Numbered from the stretch's first letter, positions 7,598 through 16,577 are shown. The stretch: DNA of 64,000 bases from CAIWHR01 sp039931775 (GCA_039931775.1 JBDTRG010000185.1:54100-118099), one strand, 5' to 3'. Notes: generated by a model not told the origin, from the sequence alone. A program made the numbers and translations.

Positions 7598-9004
7598 GTG
7601 TCGCGCGTGAAAGGATCCGGGGACCCTGCCGGTACGTCTACCAGCCCTGCACCGTCCGAAACACCCGCGATGGGTACCCCCGCGGCTGCGGCGGTCATCC
7701 CGGTCTCGCTGCTGGTGAGCTCGGCACGGCTCATTCTGGAGCGCCACCTCGGGCTCGTCTGGGTTTCCGGCGAAATCTCCAACTTCACGCGCGCCGCGTC
7801 GGGCCATTGTTATTTCAACCTGAAGGACGCGGGTGCGCAGGTGCGCTGCGTTTTCTTCAGGCAAAAGGCGCAGTTCGCGGGCTTTGCGCTGAAGGACGGC
7901 CTGGCCATCGAGGTTCGCGCGACCGCGTCGATCTTCGAAGCCCGCGGCGAATTCCAGCTCAACGTCGAAACCGTCCGGCTCGCCGGCATCGGCGCGCTGT
8001 ACGAGAAGTTCGAACGGCTTAAGGCGAGGCTCAAAGCCGCGGGATGGTTTGCAGAGGAGCGCAAACGCGCGCTGCCGGCGTTTCCACGGGCGATCGGCAT
8101 CGTCACCTCGAAGCGCGCCGCAGCGCTCTCCGACATCCTGACGACGGTGAAGCGCCGCTGGCCTGCGATGCCGGTGATTCTGTACCCGACCGCCGTTCAG
8201 GGAGAAGGCGCGGCGAACGAGATCGCATCGGCAATCGACGCCGCCAACGCGCGCGCGGAGGTCGACGTGCTGATCGTCGCCCGCGGCGGCGGCTCGATCG
8301 AGGACCTCTGGGCCTTCAACGAAGAGAGCGTCGCGCGCGCCGTGTTCAAATCGACGATTCCGGTCGTTTCCGGTGTCGGACACGAGACCGACTTCACGAT
8401 CTGCGACTTCGTTGCCGACGTGCGCGCGCCCACCCCGACCGGCGCGGCGACGCTCGTCACGCCGGACCGGCGCGCGGTGATGGCGGGCATCGCGGCGCTG
8501 GCCGGCCGCCTTCGCCGTGCCGGTCTTTCCATGCTCGAGACGATGATCCAGCGCGTCGACGGGCAGGCGCGCCGGCTCGTCCATCCGGCGGCGCGCCTCA
8601 CGCAGCAGCGCCGGGATGCAGCCCTGCTCGCCAGTCGATTGACGCGGGCGTGCCACGGTCAGCTGACGTCGGCCCGGGCTCGCACCGAGGGCGCCGGAGG
8701 ACGGATCGCGTGGCTGTTGCGCCAGCCGCTCCCGCAGAAAGCGCGCATTGCGATACAGCGCGACCTGCTGCGCCGCTCGGGCGCGGTGACGGCGGAGCGT
8801 TTGCGGGCGCGCGTCGCGACGGCAGAGCAAAGCCTCGCGCACCTCAATCCGCAAGCGGTGCTGGAACGCGGTTACGCGATCGTCACGACGGCCGGGGGTG
8901 TGATCGTCGACGACGCGTCGCGCCTAGCCGTCGGCGATGACGTGGCGCTCGCTTTCGCTCGAGGCACTGCGGGCGCGACGATCCGCCGGCGCGACACCGG
9001 CTAA
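7598..9004 (+). CDS. xseA: Exodeoxyribonuclease VII large subunit
   Basis: A 468-residue protein with the XseA layout: an N-terminal OB-fold (about residues 36-130, with VWVSGEISNF and GHCYFNLKD), a catalytic region with IGIVTSKRAAALSDI, ARGGGSIEDLW and GVGHETDFTICDFVAD, and a long helical C-terminal part ending in the LERGYAIV segment. With XseB it degrades single-stranded DNA to oligonucleotides in repair. The GTG at 7598 gives a 30-residue Pro/Ser-rich extension. ATG at 7670 would start just before the conserved part and may be the true start. The small subunit xseB is not in the window. Confidence 0.93.
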   Translation: MSRVKGSGDPAGTSTSPAPSETPAMGTPAAAAVIPVSLLVSSARLILERHLGLVWVSGEISNFTRAASGHCYFNLKDAGAQVRCVFFRQKAQFAGFALKDGLAIEVRATASIFEARGEFQLNVETVRLAGIGALYEKFERLKARLKAAGWFAEERKRALPAFPRAIGIVTSKRAAALSDILTTVKRRWPAMPVILYPTAVQGEGAANEIASAIDAANARAEVDVLIVARGGGSIEDLWAFNEESVARAVFKSTIPVVSGVGHETDFTICDFVADVRAPTPTGAATLVTPDRRAVMAGIAALAGRLRRAGLSMLETMIQRVDGQARRLVHPAARLTQQRRDAALLASRLTRACHGQLTSARARTEGAGGRIAWLLRQPLPQKARIAIQRDLLRRSGAVTAERLRARVATAEQSLAHLNPQAVLERGYAIVTTAGGVIVDDASRLAVGDDVALAFARGTAGATIRRRDTG

Positions 9005-9014
9005 AGGCGCCGAG

Positions 9015-10175
9015 TCACGCCTCGTCGGGATCCGGGTCGTCGATTGTCCTGCCGCCCGGCGGCGCGGCGGGATTCGACTCGACCCTGGCCTTGATCGTCG
9101 GCGTCGAAGTAACTACGTCGGCGTTCTGCGCGCGATGACGCAGCGCATGGTCCATCAGCACGATCGCGAGCATCGCCTCGGCGATCGGCGTTGCACGGAT
9201 GCCGACGCAGGGATCGTGCCGGCCATGCGTGTTGACGACCACCGCGCGGCCCGCCTTGTCGATCGAGCGGCGGTCGAGGCGAATCGAGGACGTCGGCTTC
9301 ACCGCGATCGTGACGACGACGTCCTGGCCGGTGGAAATTCCGCCCAGGATCCCGCCGGCGTTATTCGACAGGAATCCCTGCGGCGTCATCTCGTCGGAGT
9401 GCTCGCTGCCGCGCTGCGCGACGCTCGCGAAACCCGCCCCGATTTCCACGCCCTTCACCGCGTTGATCCCCATCATCGCCTGCGCGAGGTCGGCGTCGAG
9501 CCGACCGTAGACCGGCTCGCCCCAGCCAACCGGCACGCCGCTCGCGACGACGGTGATCTTCGCGCCGCAGGAGTCACCCGACTTGCGCAGCGCGTCCATG
9601 AACGACTCGAGCTCCGGAACGATCGTCGCGTTGGCGACAAAGAATGGATTGGCGCCGACCTCTCCCCAGTTCTCGAAGGGAATCGCCCGGGCGCCGAGCT
9701 GTACGAGATGGCCGCGGATCCCGACGCCGTACCGCTGCGCGAGCCACTTCCGCGCGATGGCGCCGGCGGCGACTCGCACCGCCGTCTCGCGCGCCGATGC
9801 GCGACCGCCGCCGCGATAGTCGCGGATTCCATATTTCTGCCAGTAGGCGTAATCGGCATGGCCTGGCCGAAACGTGTCGGCGATCGCCGCGTAATCCTTG
9901 CTGCGCTGATCCTCGTTCCGGATGAGGAGCGCGATCGGCGTTCCGGTGGTCCGGCCCTCGAACACGCCGGACAGGATCTCGACGGTGTCGCTCTCCCGGC
10001 GCTGCGTCACGTGGCGCGACGTTCCCGGTTTGCGCCGGTCGAGGTCGCGCTGGATGTCGGCCACGTCGAGGGCGAGCCCCGGCGGACAGCCATCGACGAC
10101 GCAACCGACCGCGGGCCCGTGCGATTCGCCGAACGACGTGACGCGATAAAGCGTGCCGAGCGTGTTGCCGGACAT
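9015..10175 (-). CDS. aroC: Chorismate synthase
   Basis: A 386-residue enzyme of the last shikimate-pathway step, converting 5-enolpyruvylshikimate 3-phosphate to chorismate with reduced flavin. The N-terminus reads SGNTLGTLYRVTSFGESHG, the family signature, followed by GCVVDGCPPGL, RRESDTVEILSGVFEG, FRPGHADYAYWQKYG and the RGGGRASARET flavin-binding segment. Length is close to the roughly 360-residue norm, with a short Pro-rich C-terminal tail. It converges on xseA with 10 bp between the stop codons. Confidence 0.97.
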   Translation of the reverse strand: MSGNTLGTLYRVTSFGESHGPAVGCVVDGCPPGLALDVADIQRDLDRRKPGTSRHVTQRRESDTVEILSGVFEGRTTGTPIALLIRNEDQRSKDYAAIADTFRPGHADYAYWQKYGIRDYRGGGRASARETAVRVAAGAIARKWLAQRYGVGIRGHLVQLGARAIPFENWGEVGANPFFVANATIVPELESFMDALRKSGDSCGAKITVVASGVPVGWGEPVYGRLDADLAQAMMGINAVKGVEIGAGFASVAQRGSEHSDEMTPQGFLSNNAGGILGGISTGQDVVVTIAVKPTSSIRLDRRSIDKAGRAVVVNTHGRHDPCVGIRATPIAEAMLAIVLMDHALRHRAQNADVVTSTPTIKARVESNPAAPPGGRTIDDPDPDEA

Positions 10176-10244
10176 GAGGCACCGCGAATCAGAGAGGGGC
10201 GGCGGAAGACCGAATCGAGTGTAGCACGGTGAGCGTGCGCCCTT

Positions 10245-10275
10245 CCCTGCGCAGAATCGCCGACTCTGCGCAGGG
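10245..10275. repeat. Perfect 11-bp inverted repeat downstream of the DUF2339 gene
   Basis: CCCTGCGCAGA (10245-10255) and TCTGCGCAGGG (10265-10275) are perfect complements around a 9-base loop. They begin 4 bp past the stop codon of the DUF2339 gene on the reverse strand. There is no T-tract on either side, so it is a stable 3' hairpin rather than a classic Rho-independent terminator. Confidence 0.6.
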
Positions 10276-10278
10276 TCG

Positions 10279-13107
10279 TCAGCCGCGAGGCGAGGCGTCG
10301 TCGTTCGGCGCAGCGGGGGGCAGTGGCGACACGAAACCGATCACCAGCAGCAGGATTCCGACGCCGAGAAATGCGACGACGCGCGGCAGGCCCGACAGCG
10401 CGCCGAGATCGACCAGGAACAGCTTGGCGACGACCACGGCGAGCAGCGCGGCGCCGAGCATCCACAGTGGGCGCAATCGGCGCCGCGTGGCGGTGACCAT
10501 CAGCGCCAGCGCCGTCGCCGTCCAGGTCAGCGTCAGTGTGGCCTGCAGCGGCTTCGAGGCGAGCAGCGATGACCATCGCCACGGGATGCCGATCCACTGA
10601 TGCGCTGTGCGCAGCACCATGCCATTGAGTGCGACGAAGAGGCCCGCGCCGACCCATCGGTAGCGCGTGCTTTCGGTGACCCCGGCAAAGCGTCGCGACC
10701 ACGCGAACAGCGCCGCGAGTGCCCCCGCCAGCGTGACGTCGAGCGGATTGGCGAGCGGGAAATACGGAAGCGGCGACGGATCGCCCGGCGACAACGCGTT
10801 GACCACAACGAGCCACAGGGCCAGCAACCCGGCGATTGGACGGCCGGCTCCCATCGTATACGCGTCGCGGTGCGGCGTTGCGGGCCAGCGCGCGCTGTCG
10901 GCGAATCGCAACGCGAGCCACAGGAAGGCGATGCTCGGCAGCGCGGCAGCGCACGCCGTCCACGCCGTGTGCGTCGCGGTGTGGCGCCCGGTCCACTCGC
11001 TTGCTTCCCAGGCAATCTGGGCGGTCACCATCAGCGCCGACGCGGCGTGAACCGTGCGCAGCAGGTCGCTCGAAACCAATGCGTGGCCACCGGGCGCAGC
11101 GTCGCCCGTACCGCCTTCATCGGCGCGCCGCAGGACGAGCCAATGCACGATCCACGCGCACGGCCAGACGATCCATCCGAAGTGGGTGAGCGTGGTTCGC
11201 GCGCGTTCGAAGTCCCCCACCGCCGCCAGTGCCATCGCCGGCAACAGCGCGACGCCTGCGCCCGCGAGGCGGGTCCAGGCGAGCGGTCGCGCGACGACGA
11301 GCGCTGCCGCTACGGAGGCGCTCACCCAGGCGAGGATGGCGTGCAATCCCGCCGCGTGCGACAGGTGCCGCGATAGTTCGACCCCTCCGGCGCCGAGCCA
11401 CCACAGCACGGCCCAGGCAAACACGAGCGGAATGAGGCGGCGTTCGCGCGGCCCAAGCAGATCGCCTGCGCGGTCGGCGATCCTTGCGGTCACGAAGCCC
11501 GACACCGCGATCAGCAGCGCACCGAAAAAGTGTGCGTTGATGAAGAGGCGCCCGTCGCCATCCGGTGCGTCCGAAATGACCAACGCGACGCCTGCGCCCA
11601 GTTCGACCACGAGCGCGAACGCGCGTGCGAGCAGCGCTTTCTGCCTTGCCCCGATCCAGTAGACGCCCACCGCCTCGACCGCCCAGAGCGCCGCGGTGGC
11701 GCGATTGTCGAGTGCGAAAGGGATTGCGATCGTCGTGAAGATGACGGCGATCACCATGAAGGCGCGGCACAGGAGCGCAAATCCGGGCTCGACGCGCCGG
11801 CGCAGCGCGAGATGGAGCAACGCATAGACGAAGGCCAGCGCGAGCGCGCTCCACGCGGCGCCATATCGGGCGTCGCTGACGATCGCCGCCTGCAGCGCGA
11901 ATCCGACGATCGGAACCCCGAAAACGAGGAGCCCGTCGACCGGGTCCCTCGCCGCGAGCGGCCCGCGCTGCGCGTAGAGGATCGCGATCGTCACGTAGAA
12001 GACGAAGAAGAGGACGAGAAACGGCTGGACGACGGCGTAGTGCTCCGGCTGGTAGAAACCGGAGCCCCAGAAGGCGCCGAGCACGAAGGTGGACACGAAG
12101 CCGAGCGCGTTCAACCCCCGCCAGGCCCGCACCCAGGCGAGCGCGAAGACCGCGCCGTTCAGCACCGCGAAGTAGCCGAAGAGCACGATCGGGTCGCCAC
12201 CCGTGGCGACCAGCATCGGCGCAAGGAATCCGCCGGCGATCGCGAGGCCCGCCAGCGCCTGCGAATCGTAGCGAATGGCCAGGCCGACGGTCAGGACGGC
12301 CACGGCGACGAGCAGAACGATCGTCGTCAGCTCGGGCAGCACGCCGTACAGACGGAATGCCGCGAACGTCGTCAGATACAGGATGCCGGCACCGGCGCCC
12401 GACAGCGACAACCCATACGCGGGTCGCGACCGGGAGAGGTACCGACCCAGCGCGATCAGCACGAACCCGCCCGCCGCCACCGCAGCAAGACGCAGCTCGA
12501 TCGGAAACGTGAAATGCTCGGCGAAATACTTGAGCAGAAACGCGACGCCGAAGAACAGCACGACGACGCCGATGCGGGTGAGCGCGTTGCCGCCGGTGAA
12601 CCACGCCCACAGCGGATTGGCCTTCGCCGGCGTCGGCGCCGGCGTATCGCGAGGCGATGGCGGGAGCGCGGACGCGGGCGCCGTCGGCTCGCCCGACTCG
12701 AACGGTGCGGGGACGCCGTCGTTCGCGGGCTTTGGCATCCGATCCTGCCCGGGCAGCGTGCCGTCGTCGTCCCGAAACGACTCGGCACGCGAAGCGACCG
12801 GCGGTTGCGCCGCCGCGACACGGGCCCCGCCCCGCTCCAGCGCAGCGACACGCTCCTCGAGCGCGGCGATCCGTCGCAGCAACGCTTGCTCGCCCTGCGT
12901 GTGCGCCGTTTGCCCGGGCCCTGCCGCGCGGGCCACGGGCGCGGAACCGCCCGGCGCCTTCGCGGACGCACCCGATGCCCGCGCACGCAGCGCATTGAAC
13001 TTCGCGCCGAGGACGAAGCCGGCGATGCCGCCGAGTGCCGCCCCCCAGTCGCGCCACAGCATGTGCCCGACGAACGCCCCGATGAAAAGTCCGATCAACG
13101 CCGCCAT
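10279..13107 (-). CDS. DUF2339 multi-pass membrane protein
   Basis: A 942-residue predicted inner membrane protein. It starts with a hydrophobic Gly/Ala-rich hairpin (residues 1-40), followed by an Ala/Pro-rich linker with a short coiled-coil segment (LLRRIAALEERVAALE, about residue 78). From about residue 165 on it has some twenty-five hydrophobic segments to the C-terminus, including NALTRIGVVVLFFGVAFLLKY, which matches the DUF2339 opening. The function of this family is not known, and neighbours aroC and the LplT-PlsC fusion give no firm hint. It lies 27 bp downstream of that fusion gene on the same strand, so they may be co-transcribed. Confidence 0.8.
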   Translation of the reverse strand: MAALIGLFIGAFVGHMLWRDWGAALGGIAGFVLGAKFNALRARASGASAKAPGGSAPVARAAGPGQTAHTQGEQALLRRIAALEERVAALERGGARVAAAQPPVASRAESFRDDDGTLPGQDRMPKPANDGVPAPFESGEPTAPASALPPSPRDTPAPTPAKANPLWAWFTGGNALTRIGVVVLFFGVAFLLKYFAEHFTFPIELRLAAVAAGGFVLIALGRYLSRSRPAYGLSLSGAGAGILYLTTFAAFRLYGVLPELTTIVLLVAVAVLTVGLAIRYDSQALAGLAIAGGFLAPMLVATGGDPIVLFGYFAVLNGAVFALAWVRAWRGLNALGFVSTFVLGAFWGSGFYQPEHYAVVQPFLVLFFVFYVTIAILYAQRGPLAARDPVDGLLVFGVPIVGFALQAAIVSDARYGAAWSALALAFVYALLHLALRRRVEPGFALLCRAFMVIAVIFTTIAIPFALDNRATAALWAVEAVGVYWIGARQKALLARAFALVVELGAGVALVISDAPDGDGRLFINAHFFGALLIAVSGFVTARIADRAGDLLGPRERRLIPLVFAWAVLWWLGAGGVELSRHLSHAAGLHAILAWVSASVAAALVVARPLAWTRLAGAGVALLPAMALAAVGDFERARTTLTHFGWIVWPCAWIVHWLVLRRADEGGTGDAAPGGHALVSSDLLRTVHAASALMVTAQIAWEASEWTGRHTATHTAWTACAAALPSIAFLWLALRFADSARWPATPHRDAYTMGAGRPIAGLLALWLVVVNALSPGDPSPLPYFPLANPLDVTLAGALAALFAWSRRFAGVTESTRYRWVGAGLFVALNGMVLRTAHQWIGIPWRWSSLLASKPLQATLTLTWTATALALMVTATRRRLRPLWMLGAALLAVVVAKLFLVDLGALSGLPRVVAFLGVGILLLVIGFVSPLPPAAPNDDASPRG

Positions 13108-13134
13108 GGCCGCCTTTCGCTCGCGATCACGATG

Positions 13135-15018
13135 TCACCGGCGATCGCCGCGCAGCGCGAGCACCGTCGCCTGCAGTCCTTCGAGCGTCACGCGCTCCGG
13201 CGGCACCGGCTTAGCTGCGATGAGCGCGATCCGCGAAAAGATGCCGCGCAGCCTGCGCATGGCACGGCCGTCGGAGGCGCGGCTGAAAAAACTTCCCCAG
13301 AGTCCCGAAAGCGCCATCGGCACGACCGGTACGGGGGTGGTCGCGACCATCTGCTGCACGCCCGGCCGGAACGGGTTCAACTCGCCGGTGTCCGTGAGCT
13401 TGCCTTCGGGAAAGATGCCGACGATTTCGCCGGCGGAGAGCGCGTCCGCCGCCTCGGCGAACGCGCGGTCCTTCATCCTCGCGTCTTCCTTTGCCCCCGC
13501 GATCGGGATCGTGCGCATCGTGCGGAAGATGAACGAGAGGAGTGGCACTCGAAAGATCCGGTGATCCATCACGAACCGGATCGGGCGGCGCACCGACGCG
13601 GCGATGACGATGGCGTCGACGTAGCTCACGTGATTGCAGACCACGATGCAGGCGCCGTCGTCGGGGATGTTTTCGAGGCCGCGCTTGTCGACGCGATAAA
13701 ACGTGTGGATCAGGAGCCAGGCCAGGAAGCGCATCAGGAACTCGGGGACGAGTCCGTAGATGAAGACCGCGACCGCCGCGTTCATGACCGCCGTGACGAG
13801 GAAGAGCTCGGGGATCGACAGGCCGACCTTGAGCAGCAGGATCGCGAGACCCGCAGAGACCACCATGAACAGCGCATTGAGGATGTTGTTCGCGGCGATG
13901 ATCCGCGACCGGTGCGACGGCATCGATCGCTCCTGGATCAGCGCGTAGAGCGGCACGATGTAGAAGCCGCCGAAGAGTCCGATCAGCACGAGGTCCGCCG
14001 CGACGCGCCAATGAGCGGGATTCGCGAAGAACACGTCCAGCCCCGCCAGCCGGGTCGCACCGAGGTTCCGGGAGGCGAGCCACAGGTCGATCGCGAAGAG
14101 CGTCAGGCCGATCGAGCCGAACGGGACGAGACCCAACTCGACCCGGCGCCCGGACAGCCGCTCGCACAGCAGCGATCCGATGCCGATGCCGATCGAGAAC
14201 AGCGCGAGCAGCACGGTGACGACGTGCTCGTTGCCGCCCAGGACGTCCCGGGAGAACCCGGCGAACTGCGCGAGGAACGTCGCGCCGTAGAACCAGAACC
14301 ACGAAATGCCGAGCATCGACAGCCAGACGACCCGGTTTCCCTGCGCGAGCTTGAGGTTTCGCCACGTCTCGCTGAACGGGTTCCAGTTGATCGCCAGCGC
14401 GGGATCCACCGCCGGCGTGTGCGGGATCCCGCGGCTCACGACGTAGCCGAGAATCGCCACAGCGACCGCGACCGCGCCGGCGATCACGGGCCCGCTCCCT
14501 TCGATCGCGACGACGAGGCCGCCGGCGATCGTCCCGAGCAGGATCGCGACGAACGTCCCCATCTCGACCAGCCCATTGCCGCCGATCAGCTCGTCGGGTT
14601 TCAAGTGCTGCGGCAGGATGGCGTACTTGACCGGCCCGAAGAGCGTCGAGTGCACGCCCATCAGCGCAAGGCCGGTGAACAGCATCGCGATGTCGCGCAT
14701 CCAGAAGCCGGCGAGGCCCAGCGCCATGATCACGATCTCGAACAGCTTTATCCAGCGGATCAGGCGCGACTTCTCGAACTTGTCGGCGAGCTGGCCGGAC
14801 GTCGCGGAGAGCAGCACGAACGGCGCGATGAACACGGCGCCGGCCAGGTTGACGAGCGAATTCGGATCGAGCGACGTGAGGCTCGCCGCATGGAACGCGA
14901 CGAAGATGACCAGTGCGTTCTTGTAGACGTTGTCGTTGCCGGCGCTCAAGAACTGCGTCCAGAAGAACGGGGCGAAACGGCGCTCCTTCAGGAGGTCGAA
15001 CTGGCTGGGTTCGTGCAT
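13135..15018 (-). CDS. LplT-like MFS transporter fused to PlsC-type acyltransferase
   Basis: The 627-residue protein joins two domains. Residues 10-430 are a twelve-span major facilitator domain like the lysophospholipid transporter LplT, with a typical RRFAPFFWTQFLSAGNDNVYKN start. Residues 440-627 are a glycerolipid acyltransferase with NHVSYVD (His463-x4-Asp468) and FPEGK (536-540) blocks. Lysophospholipid flipping and re-acylation at the inner membrane is the inferred role. Many relatives carry a third acyl-ACP synthetase domain, as in Aas; none is present here. ATG at 15018 was chosen because the MFS homology starts directly after it; the frame is open upstream to 15150 but without recognisable sequence. 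Confidence 0.88.
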   Translation of the reverse strand: MHEPSQFDLLKERRFAPFFWTQFLSAGNDNVYKNALVIFVAFHAASLTSLDPNSLVNLAGAVFIAPFVLLSATSGQLADKFEKSRLIRWIKLFEIVIMALGLAGFWMRDIAMLFTGLALMGVHSTLFGPVKYAILPQHLKPDELIGGNGLVEMGTFVAILLGTIAGGLVVAIEGSGPVIAGAVAVAVAILGYVVSRGIPHTPAVDPALAINWNPFSETWRNLKLAQGNRVVWLSMLGISWFWFYGATFLAQFAGFSRDVLGGNEHVVTVLLALFSIGIGIGSLLCERLSGRRVELGLVPFGSIGLTLFAIDLWLASRNLGATRLAGLDVFFANPAHWRVAADLVLIGLFGGFYIVPLYALIQERSMPSHRSRIIAANNILNALFMVVSAGLAILLLKVGLSIPELFLVTAVMNAAVAVFIYGLVPEFLMRFLAWLLIHTFYRVDKRGLENIPDDGACIVVCNHVSYVDAIVIAASVRRPIRFVMDHRIFRVPLLSFIFRTMRTIPIAGAKEDARMKDRAFAEAADALSAGEIVGIFPEGKLTDTGELNPFRPGVQQMVATTPVPVVPMALSGLWGSFFSRASDGRAMRRLRGIFSRIALIAAKPVPPERVTLEGLQATVLALRGDRR

Positions 15019-15183
15019 GCGTTTCGACTCCGGTTGCCTGTGGCCTCTCGCAAGTATGCCGGGAAGTCGGCCTTCCGTACGAGTCGACTTGAGCCGCGGG
15101 ACGCTACAATGCGCGACGCGGAACGACGGCAATCGTGCAGCGACCGTCAATCATTTCGCCAATCCTCGATAGAGTCGTCGCCT

Positions 15184-15978
15184 ATGCGCCAATACCTCGA
15201 TTTCATGCGGCACGTCCGCGACCACGGATATCCGAAGGACGACCGGACCGGAACCGGCACGCTATCGGTGTTCGGCTACCAGATGCGCTTTCCGCTGGCC
15301 GAGGGCTTTCCGCTGCTGACGACGAAGCGGGTCCATACCAAGTCGATCATCCACGAGCTGCTGTGGTTTCTGCGCGGAGAGACCAACGCGCGATCGCTGC
15401 AGCAGGTCGGGGTGACCATCTGGGACGAATGGGCCGACGCCGACGGCCAGCTCGGACCGATCTACGGCTACCAATGGCGAAGCTGGCCCGCGGGAGACGG
15501 CCGCCACGTCGATCAGCTCGCCAATGTCGTCGCGGACATCAAGCGCAATCCCGATTCCCGGCGCCTCATCGTCTCCGCATGGAACGTCGGCGACATCCCG
15601 CTGATGAAGCTGCCGCCGTGCCACGCATTCTTCCAGTTCTACGTCGCAGGAGGCCGGTTGTCGTGCCAGCTCTACCAGCGAAGCTGCGACATCTTTCTCG
15701 GCGTTCCCTTCAACATCGCGTCGTACGCGCTGCTGACGCACCTCGTCGCGCAGCAATGCGATCTGGACGTCGGCGATTTCGTCTGGACGGGCGGGGACTG
15801 CCACCTGTACTCGAACCACATGGAGCAGGTCGAACTGCAGCTCGCGCGCGCGCCATTTCCGTTGCCGCGCCTCGTAATCAAGCGACGCGCAGAATCGCTG
15901 TTCGACTACAAGTTCGAGGACATCGAGATCGCCGATTATGTCTTTCACCCGGCGATCAGGGCGCCGGTGGCCGTTTGA
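15184..15978 (+). CDS. thyA: Thymidylate synthase
   Basis: A 264-residue enzyme, exactly the Escherichia coli ThyA length, making dTMP from dUMP with methylene-tetrahydrofolate. RTGTGTLSVFG lies near the N-terminus, the catalytic cysteine is in LPPCHAFFQFYV, and RSCDIFLGVPFNIASYALL and the ending DYKFEDIEIADY are also intact. The dihydrofolate it releases is recycled by FolA, encoded about 4.3 kb away. It is convergent with a small sigma-54-linked locus whose terminator lies 20 bp past the thyA stop. Confidence 0.98.
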   Translation: MRQYLDFMRHVRDHGYPKDDRTGTGTLSVFGYQMRFPLAEGFPLLTTKRVHTKSIIHELLWFLRGETNARSLQQVGVTIWDEWADADGQLGPIYGYQWRSWPAGDGRHVDQLANVVADIKRNPDSRRLIVSAWNVGDIPLMKLPPCHAFFQFYVAGGRLSCQLYQRSCDIFLGVPFNIASYALLTHLVAQQCDLDVGDFVWTGGDCHLYSNHMEQVELQLARAPFPLPRLVIKRRAESLFDYKFEDIEIADYVFHPAIRAPVAV

Positions 15979-15997
15979 CGGGGCGGCAGGCGCGGGC

Positions 15998-16030
15998 AAA
16001 AAAAAGCCCGCCGGGAGGAAGATAGCGGGC
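15998..16030 (-). terminator. Rho-independent terminator of the small sigma-54-linked locus
   Basis: On the reverse strand GCCCGC (16030-16025) pairs with GCGGGC (16011-16006) over a 13-base loop, followed by eight T residues (16005-15998). It terminates reverse-strand transcripts coming from the 16.3 kb promoter. The A8 tract is also flanked by GCGGGC on the thyA side, so the sequence is symmetric, but the forward strand lacks a T-tract. Confidence 0.8.
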
Positions 16031-16132
16031 AAGGGGGATCGTGCTGCCGGCGGCGCTCGCCGTCGATGCGCGCGGTCGGGTCGACTGCGGCTCGATGGCG
16101 AACCTGAATGCGCGCCGGCAAAAACCGGGGAT

Positions 16133-16297
16133 TCAATAGACGCTGCGTGCAGCGCTGACGCGCTCGGCCAGTTCCTCCAGAGCTTCCTGTTGCGCCGGCG
16201 ACAATTCATCGTCGTGCGAAACGTCGACGCGATCGTCCGCCGCCGCCGGCTGAGCGGCCAGCCAGTGTTGCGCGAATTCGGGTGAGAAGGCGTCCAT
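16133..16297 (-). CDS. Small acidic protein of unknown function (54 aa), sigma-54-linked
   Basis: A 54-codon ORF (ATG at 16297) that I do not recognise. It reads MDAFSPEFAQHWLAA, an acidic middle (DDRVDVSHDDE) and a predicted helix SPAQQEALEELAERVSAARS. The composition looks like a real protein and unlike neighbouring shadow frames. It begins about 30 nt after the predicted start site of a sigma-54 promoter and is followed by a terminator, so it is the only ORF in that transcript. The ATG has no Shine-Dalgarno match, so the transcript may act as an RNA, encode this protein, or both. The frame is open upstream to 16354, but that part overlaps the promoter. Confidence 0.5.
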   Translation of the reverse strand: MDAFSPEFAQHWLAAQPAAADDRVDVSHDDELSPAQQEALEELAERVSAARSVY

Positions 16298-16336
16298 GAT
16301 CGTTGGGTCGTTGCTTGTCCAGTCCTGATTACACCT

Positions 16337-16353
16337 AAGCAATTCGTGTGCCA
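16337..16353 (-). promoter_or_regulatory. Sigma-54 promoter (-24/-12) next to glrR
   Basis: The reverse strand reads TGGCACACGAATTGCTT, matching the RpoN consensus TGGCACG-N4-TTGCW at all but one position, with correct GG-N10-GC spacing (GG at 16352-16351, GC at 16340-16339). Transcription would begin near 16327 and run toward the small ORF and the terminator at 15998. Confidence 0.7.
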
Positions 16354-16416
16354 CCTGAAGTTGCCGCCGGCCGGCCGGACCTCGACAAACGATATTCCCC
16401 TCGTAGGATCGCGTTT

Positions 16417-16432
16417 GGGCACGATGGTTGCA
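16417..16432 (+). promoter_or_regulatory. Second sigma-54-like promoter, opposite strand
   Basis: GGGCACGATGGTTGCA matches the RpoN consensus except at its first base, with GG (16418-16419), ten bases, then GC (16430-16431). It points toward the 3' end of glrR on the opposite strand. No gene or terminator for such a transcript is evident, so it may be chance or give an antisense RNA. Confidence 0.35.
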
Positions 16433-16433
16433 G

Positions 16434-16446
16434 TAAATACTTGACG
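16434..16446. promoter_or_regulatory. IHF-like site between GlrR sites and sigma-54 promoter
   Basis: TAAATACTTGACG matches the inverted IHF core (YAANNNNTTGATW) at 11 of 13 positions. It lies between the upstream activator sites and the -24/-12 promoter, where IHF bends DNA at many sigma-54 promoters. Confidence 0.35.
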
Positions 16447-16462
16447 TGTTCGAGGAGAGGTT

Positions 16463-16480
16463 TGTCGCATTTTGCCGACA
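16463..16480. promoter_or_regulatory. GlrR-type binding site 1 (TGTC-N10-GACA)
   Basis: TGTCGCATTTTGCCGACA is a perfect match to the TGTC-N10-GACA site described for Escherichia coli GlrR, with arms extended to TTGTCG/CGACAA. Its centre is about 144 bp upstream of the predicted sigma-54 start site, a usual enhancer distance. Confidence 0.7.
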
Positions 16481-16527
16481 ACTAATGTGGCAAACGTGCT
16501 AATCGATTGAATCGTTGCAATAATAAA

Positions 16528-16545
16528 TGTCGCCTCTAAGCGACA
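16528..16545. promoter_or_regulatory. GlrR-type binding site 2 (TGTC-N10-GACA)
   Basis: TGTCGCCTCTAAGCGACA is a second perfect TGTC-N10-GACA site, with six-base arms TGTCGC/GCGACA. Its centre is 65 bp from site 1, about six helical turns, so both sites face the same side of the DNA. Confidence 0.7.
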
Positions 16546-16577
16546 ACGTCCAGGCGGACGCGGCGGCTGCGCACCCG

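Noticed and set aside
11530..15978. A 1482-codon forward ORF that runs into thyA
   Set aside because: It is antisense to the DUF2339 and LplT-PlsC genes, is rich in Arg/Glu/Asp/Gln repeats, and only its last 264 codons (thyA) are real. Long shadow frames are common at this GC content.
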